Position numbers and translations under genes: made by a program
Assembly: GCA_031308135.1 (NCBI GenBank)
Contig: JAHLJT010008756.1
Location: 66,266,026 to 66,330,025, forward strand
Direction: 5' to 3'
Source: Acheta domesticus
Taxonomy: Eukaryota > Arthropoda > Insecta > Orthoptera > Gryllidae
DNA: 64,000 bases
The notes under the pieces: model-generated
What the model was told of the DNA's origin: nothing
Databases searched by the model: none
What the model saw: only the letters and a program-made list of their open reading frames with translations
In this document: positions 61,080 to 64,000 of the stretch, in pieces
How the letters are laid out: each line of letters starts with the position of its first letter
Numbering within the stretch: position 1 is the stretch's first letter

Positions 61080-62090
61080 TATTAGAAACCTTTATTTTGT
61101 TATATAGGATGTCTTGGATACTATATTACTTTAAGTGTAAGAATAGTAATGACAGACATTTTTTTCCTTGTTCGTTTCGTTGCTCTGCATTTTTTTCCAT
61201 TTAGTAAACGAAAATCTGCTTTTTATATTTTGATCTTGAGATGTCTAAAATTCTATAGAAAATAAAATAAAATTCACTTCAAAAAATTAACTACTTTTTG
61301 TTAATGTGTCATCACGCTTGTATGAATAATAATGGTACACACTATATATGAAATATCTTTCTTTCCTGAAATGAAGAAAACTGTATTTCATTTTCCAGAA
61401 AGCCGTTTTTACGATTGAATCTACACAAGATCTTTGAACTGTTTTCGTATATTTACTTCCGTGTAGCAATTTACATTAATGCCTGATAATACTGGACAAA
61501 CGCAAATTACTATTCTTCAGATTTTACGAAATGATCCAATTGGCAAGAAACACTTCATTTTTTATTCCTACATTCCCAGACTCTTTCCATTTTCTCAAAA
61601 GTGTGATGTTGATTTCTCAGTTCATTAATGATTCCTATCATGCGTTTTGTGGATAGGAAAATCTACGAAACTGAATACGAGAGGTCAGACACACGAAGAT
61701 ATGAGAAGCCGCTTAGCGCGTGGCGTGCGATAACGCTCTTGGAAACAGCTTATTTTCGAATGAGACCAGCTAAAGGAGGCCACTTGTAACAGCGTGTGTA
61801 ATGATGTACCCAAGTGATAATAATATTCATGGATGCCGTCTTTTGTCCCTTTCTATTTTCACGTTTGTGCTTAGACATTGCTAGAAGAAGTCATCACGAC
61901 AGTCTAGCTGACAAAACTATAAGCCATTTATGTAACAATTTATACATAGTCGCAATTTTGTTTAGTTTATCATATTTTTAATTTGGTTTGTGTTAATGTT
62001 TTAGTTTAGGACTAAATAAAAGGAATTATTTCAGCCACGTTGATAAATTTTAAAAATAAAAATCAGCATTACGTAACACTAAAAGCCAGA
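61080..62090. other. AT-rich intergenic DNA
   Basis: Nothing beyond chance frames was recognised. Confidence 0.4.
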
Positions 62091-62094
62091 AACG

Positions 62095-62290
62095 GCGAAA
62101 AAACGTTTATTTCCGGGACCTGGTAACGAAAAAGTGGATAAATCTTATCCCTATTTATAGTCAATTTCTTCATCTAACATCTAAATAGTGGGAATCCATG
62201 TTTTTTGGATCCTTGATACTGAAATATCGATTGACGACACAACGTCCGCCCGTCCGCCCGAAGTCCGAAATATGCTTTGAAAGGTTTTCT
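62095..62290 (-). repeat. Interspersed modular repeat, copy 4
   Basis: GGGACCTGGTAACGAAAAAG, GGATAAATC, CATGTTTTTTGGATCC and ATATCGATTGACG match copy 2 in order. The simple array here is CCGCCCGTCCGCCCG. Confidence 0.55.
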
Positions 62291-62824
62291 ACTTTCTATT
62301 TTATCCACCCGTAATTGGTTAATAAGTAAATCAAACAAAAGTAGTAGTAACATTTATCATCTTCAAAATTCTTTCACTCCCATTCTATATCTTGGTCGCA
62401 AAGGAAACCTGAAAAAGGTAAGAATATTACCGTTGTTTCGAACCTTCCGAGTTTAGTACTGGTGGAAAAAATTGTTTTTTAACCATTGCAATGCTTAGGT
62501 ACACATAACATACGCAAAGAAAAGATTTTTATTTTATTTTCCAGGTAAATAAAGTTGTCATTTGGATTATTATACTCGCTCTTCACATCTGCTCTGACTC
62601 TTTTTTTTTGTCAACCTTACTTTCATCAACTATTTTTTCTATCTTCTTCCTTTTTACTAATCTTCAATGCAGTGCTTTATTATTAAAACAATCGATTTAA
62701 GATAATTAAGTCTGGACATTTAGAATAAAATCATGTCCTTCTCGGAAAAAGAAGTATGCGGCTAAGAAATTCATTGTGAGTTTAATGAAAAGAGTAACAC
62801 CCGAGATCATACCTTCTTTCTTCG

Positions 62825-62942
62825 CCAGTTGGTGAAAGGAGCGTAGCAAAACTTGCTTGGTCAGACGGAAGAGCAGGCCTCATGGCCTGAATCTCGCCAC
62901 GTAAAAGGCATCAATCCAATTCAATTCATTTCAATTCAATAA
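62825..62942 (+). repeat. Possible 3' end of a non-LTR retroelement with an ATTCAATT tail
   Basis: GCCTCATGGCCTGAATCTCG then CCACGTAAAAGGCATCAATC is followed by tandem ATTCAATT-type units. A unique block ending in a short tandem tail is typical of some LINE 3' ends. Only this fragment is present. Confidence 0.3.
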
Positions 62943-62949
62943 AGGTCAA

Positions 62950-64000
62950 ATGTTATATTCTTTACAGTTCATTACCAAGTCAATCGATAGGCGAAAGTGA
63001 AATAAACATTTTAGTTATAAATGAAAACCCGTTAGTTGTATGGTTTAATATTAGATTTATGAAAAATGAATAGACTGTTTTCTTTTAATTGGAACCTATT
63101 GAATATAACATTAATATACTATTTGTGAAAGTGTAAGCTAATAGCTGCTAGACCTAATTCGACTCAACTACCTACAGTGTTTAGGTTTGCCAGATGTTCA
63201 CTATTTGAGTGAACTGTTCACTATTTCAGATATTGATTCACTAATTAGAAAATGAGAATAGTGAACATATACAAAGATCTTTTTTCAAACTCGACTAGAG
63301 CTGACGTTGCCTTGTTGGGAATCCTGGCTATCGCGCAGGTCCACGCAGGGTCTTAGTTTCGTCCCAAATCGCAACAGAATGGAGGTTGAGTCGGTTGCAC
63401 ATTTTTTTTAACATTCCGTAAATGTGTGCGGAAATTAAAGAATTATTCAATAAGATTTATGACTTTGTAAAAGTTACTCAATCAAGCAAAAAGTATTGTC
63501 GAAAATAGCTAATTGATTGAGTTAAATAATAAGGCATTTCCAAAGGATATTATCTGGAGATAATTATAGTAAAGCAGATAATTGTGATGTTAATACGTTT
63601 AATTATTTACTACTATATCATTATTCAAAGATCTTATATTATTATAGCTGATGATTGTTATATTAATGTGAAAGTGTCATTGTTCAAAAATGTATGACCT
63701 ATCTTACTACTCATTCCTCCCGCCTCCCGGTTCACTATTTTCTGAAGACATATCTGGCAACCTTTACAGTGTTCAGTACCTCATGGTGGAGAGTTGTCGT
63801 GTGATTTTCAGTGCTTCCCTTAATCTTATCGAGTTCTCATACCCACATCCTGAAGAAAGGAAACACATCCTGGGAAAGAAGGAAAAATGCGGTCAACGTG
63901 GTAGACTGTTGTCCGTGGATTATCTGTCCGAACAAGATAAATTTGAGAAATTTCAATAACATCTGGAGACATCTTAGCGTTTTATATTTATTCTAATTCA
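62950..64000. other. AT-rich intergenic DNA at the window end
   Basis: The frame 63690-63959 (+, 89 codons) has no recognised motif. GTTCACTATTT recurs near 63200 and appears inverted near 63260. Confidence 0.35.

Noticed and set aside
1..64000. CRISPR arrays, bacterial operons or integrated virus genes
   Set aside because: No regularly spaced repeats, operon-like gene packing or recognisable viral coding blocks are present.

Overview
The window looks like nuclear DNA of an insect with a large, repeat-rich genome, possibly polyneopteran. It is AT-rich, has introns up to 10 kb with GT/AG boundaries, and carries short tRNA-derived SINEs, mariner, Tc1, piggyBac and pogo-like relics, fold-back elements and many microsatellites. 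No operons, ribosome binding sites, CRISPR arrays, rRNA genes or clearly functional tRNA genes were seen. Most open frames are chance frames or repeat-derived. Species is not determinable from the sequence alone.

Two host genes are well supported. (1) On the + strand, four exons between 1140 and 17367 share intron phase 1 and encode an acidic Glu/Ser-rich stretch followed by an Arg/Gly-rich basic C-terminus. This is the architecture of the C-terminal tail of the nuclear pore basket protein TPR/Megator; the rest of the gene lies upstream of the window. (2) On the - strand, two exons (39326-39144 and 38374-38135) encode a compact 140-residue secreted protein: a signal peptide followed by a PDGF/VEGF-type cystine-knot domain (Pvf-like). 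It has a TATA box and an initiator 30 bp apart. A possible third gene end (- strand, 22854-22656) has a stop codon and poly(A) signal but is unidentified.

Layout: 1-17.6 kb TPR-like 3' gene part with repeat-filled introns; 17.6-22.5 kb AT-rich DNA with a small hairpin element and an 18-bp palindrome; 22.5-33.3 kb a nest of about 550-bp tRNA-headed SINEs, a purine tract, a pogo-like element and half of a fold-back element; 35.7-36.2 kb piggyBac relic; 38.1-39.4 kb Pvf-like gene; 43.3-44.3 kb very GC-rich island with a G-rich minisatellite; 44.3-52.9 kb mostly featureless; 52.9-54.3 kb modular repeat; 55.4-58.4 kb SINEs, a deleted mariner and a 151-bp inverted duplication; 60.5-61.1 kb Tc1 relic; 62.1-62.9 kb repeat fragments.

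The two main genes are functionally independent (nuclear pore basket versus growth-factor signalling). All protein identifications rest on motif recognition by eye, without database searches.
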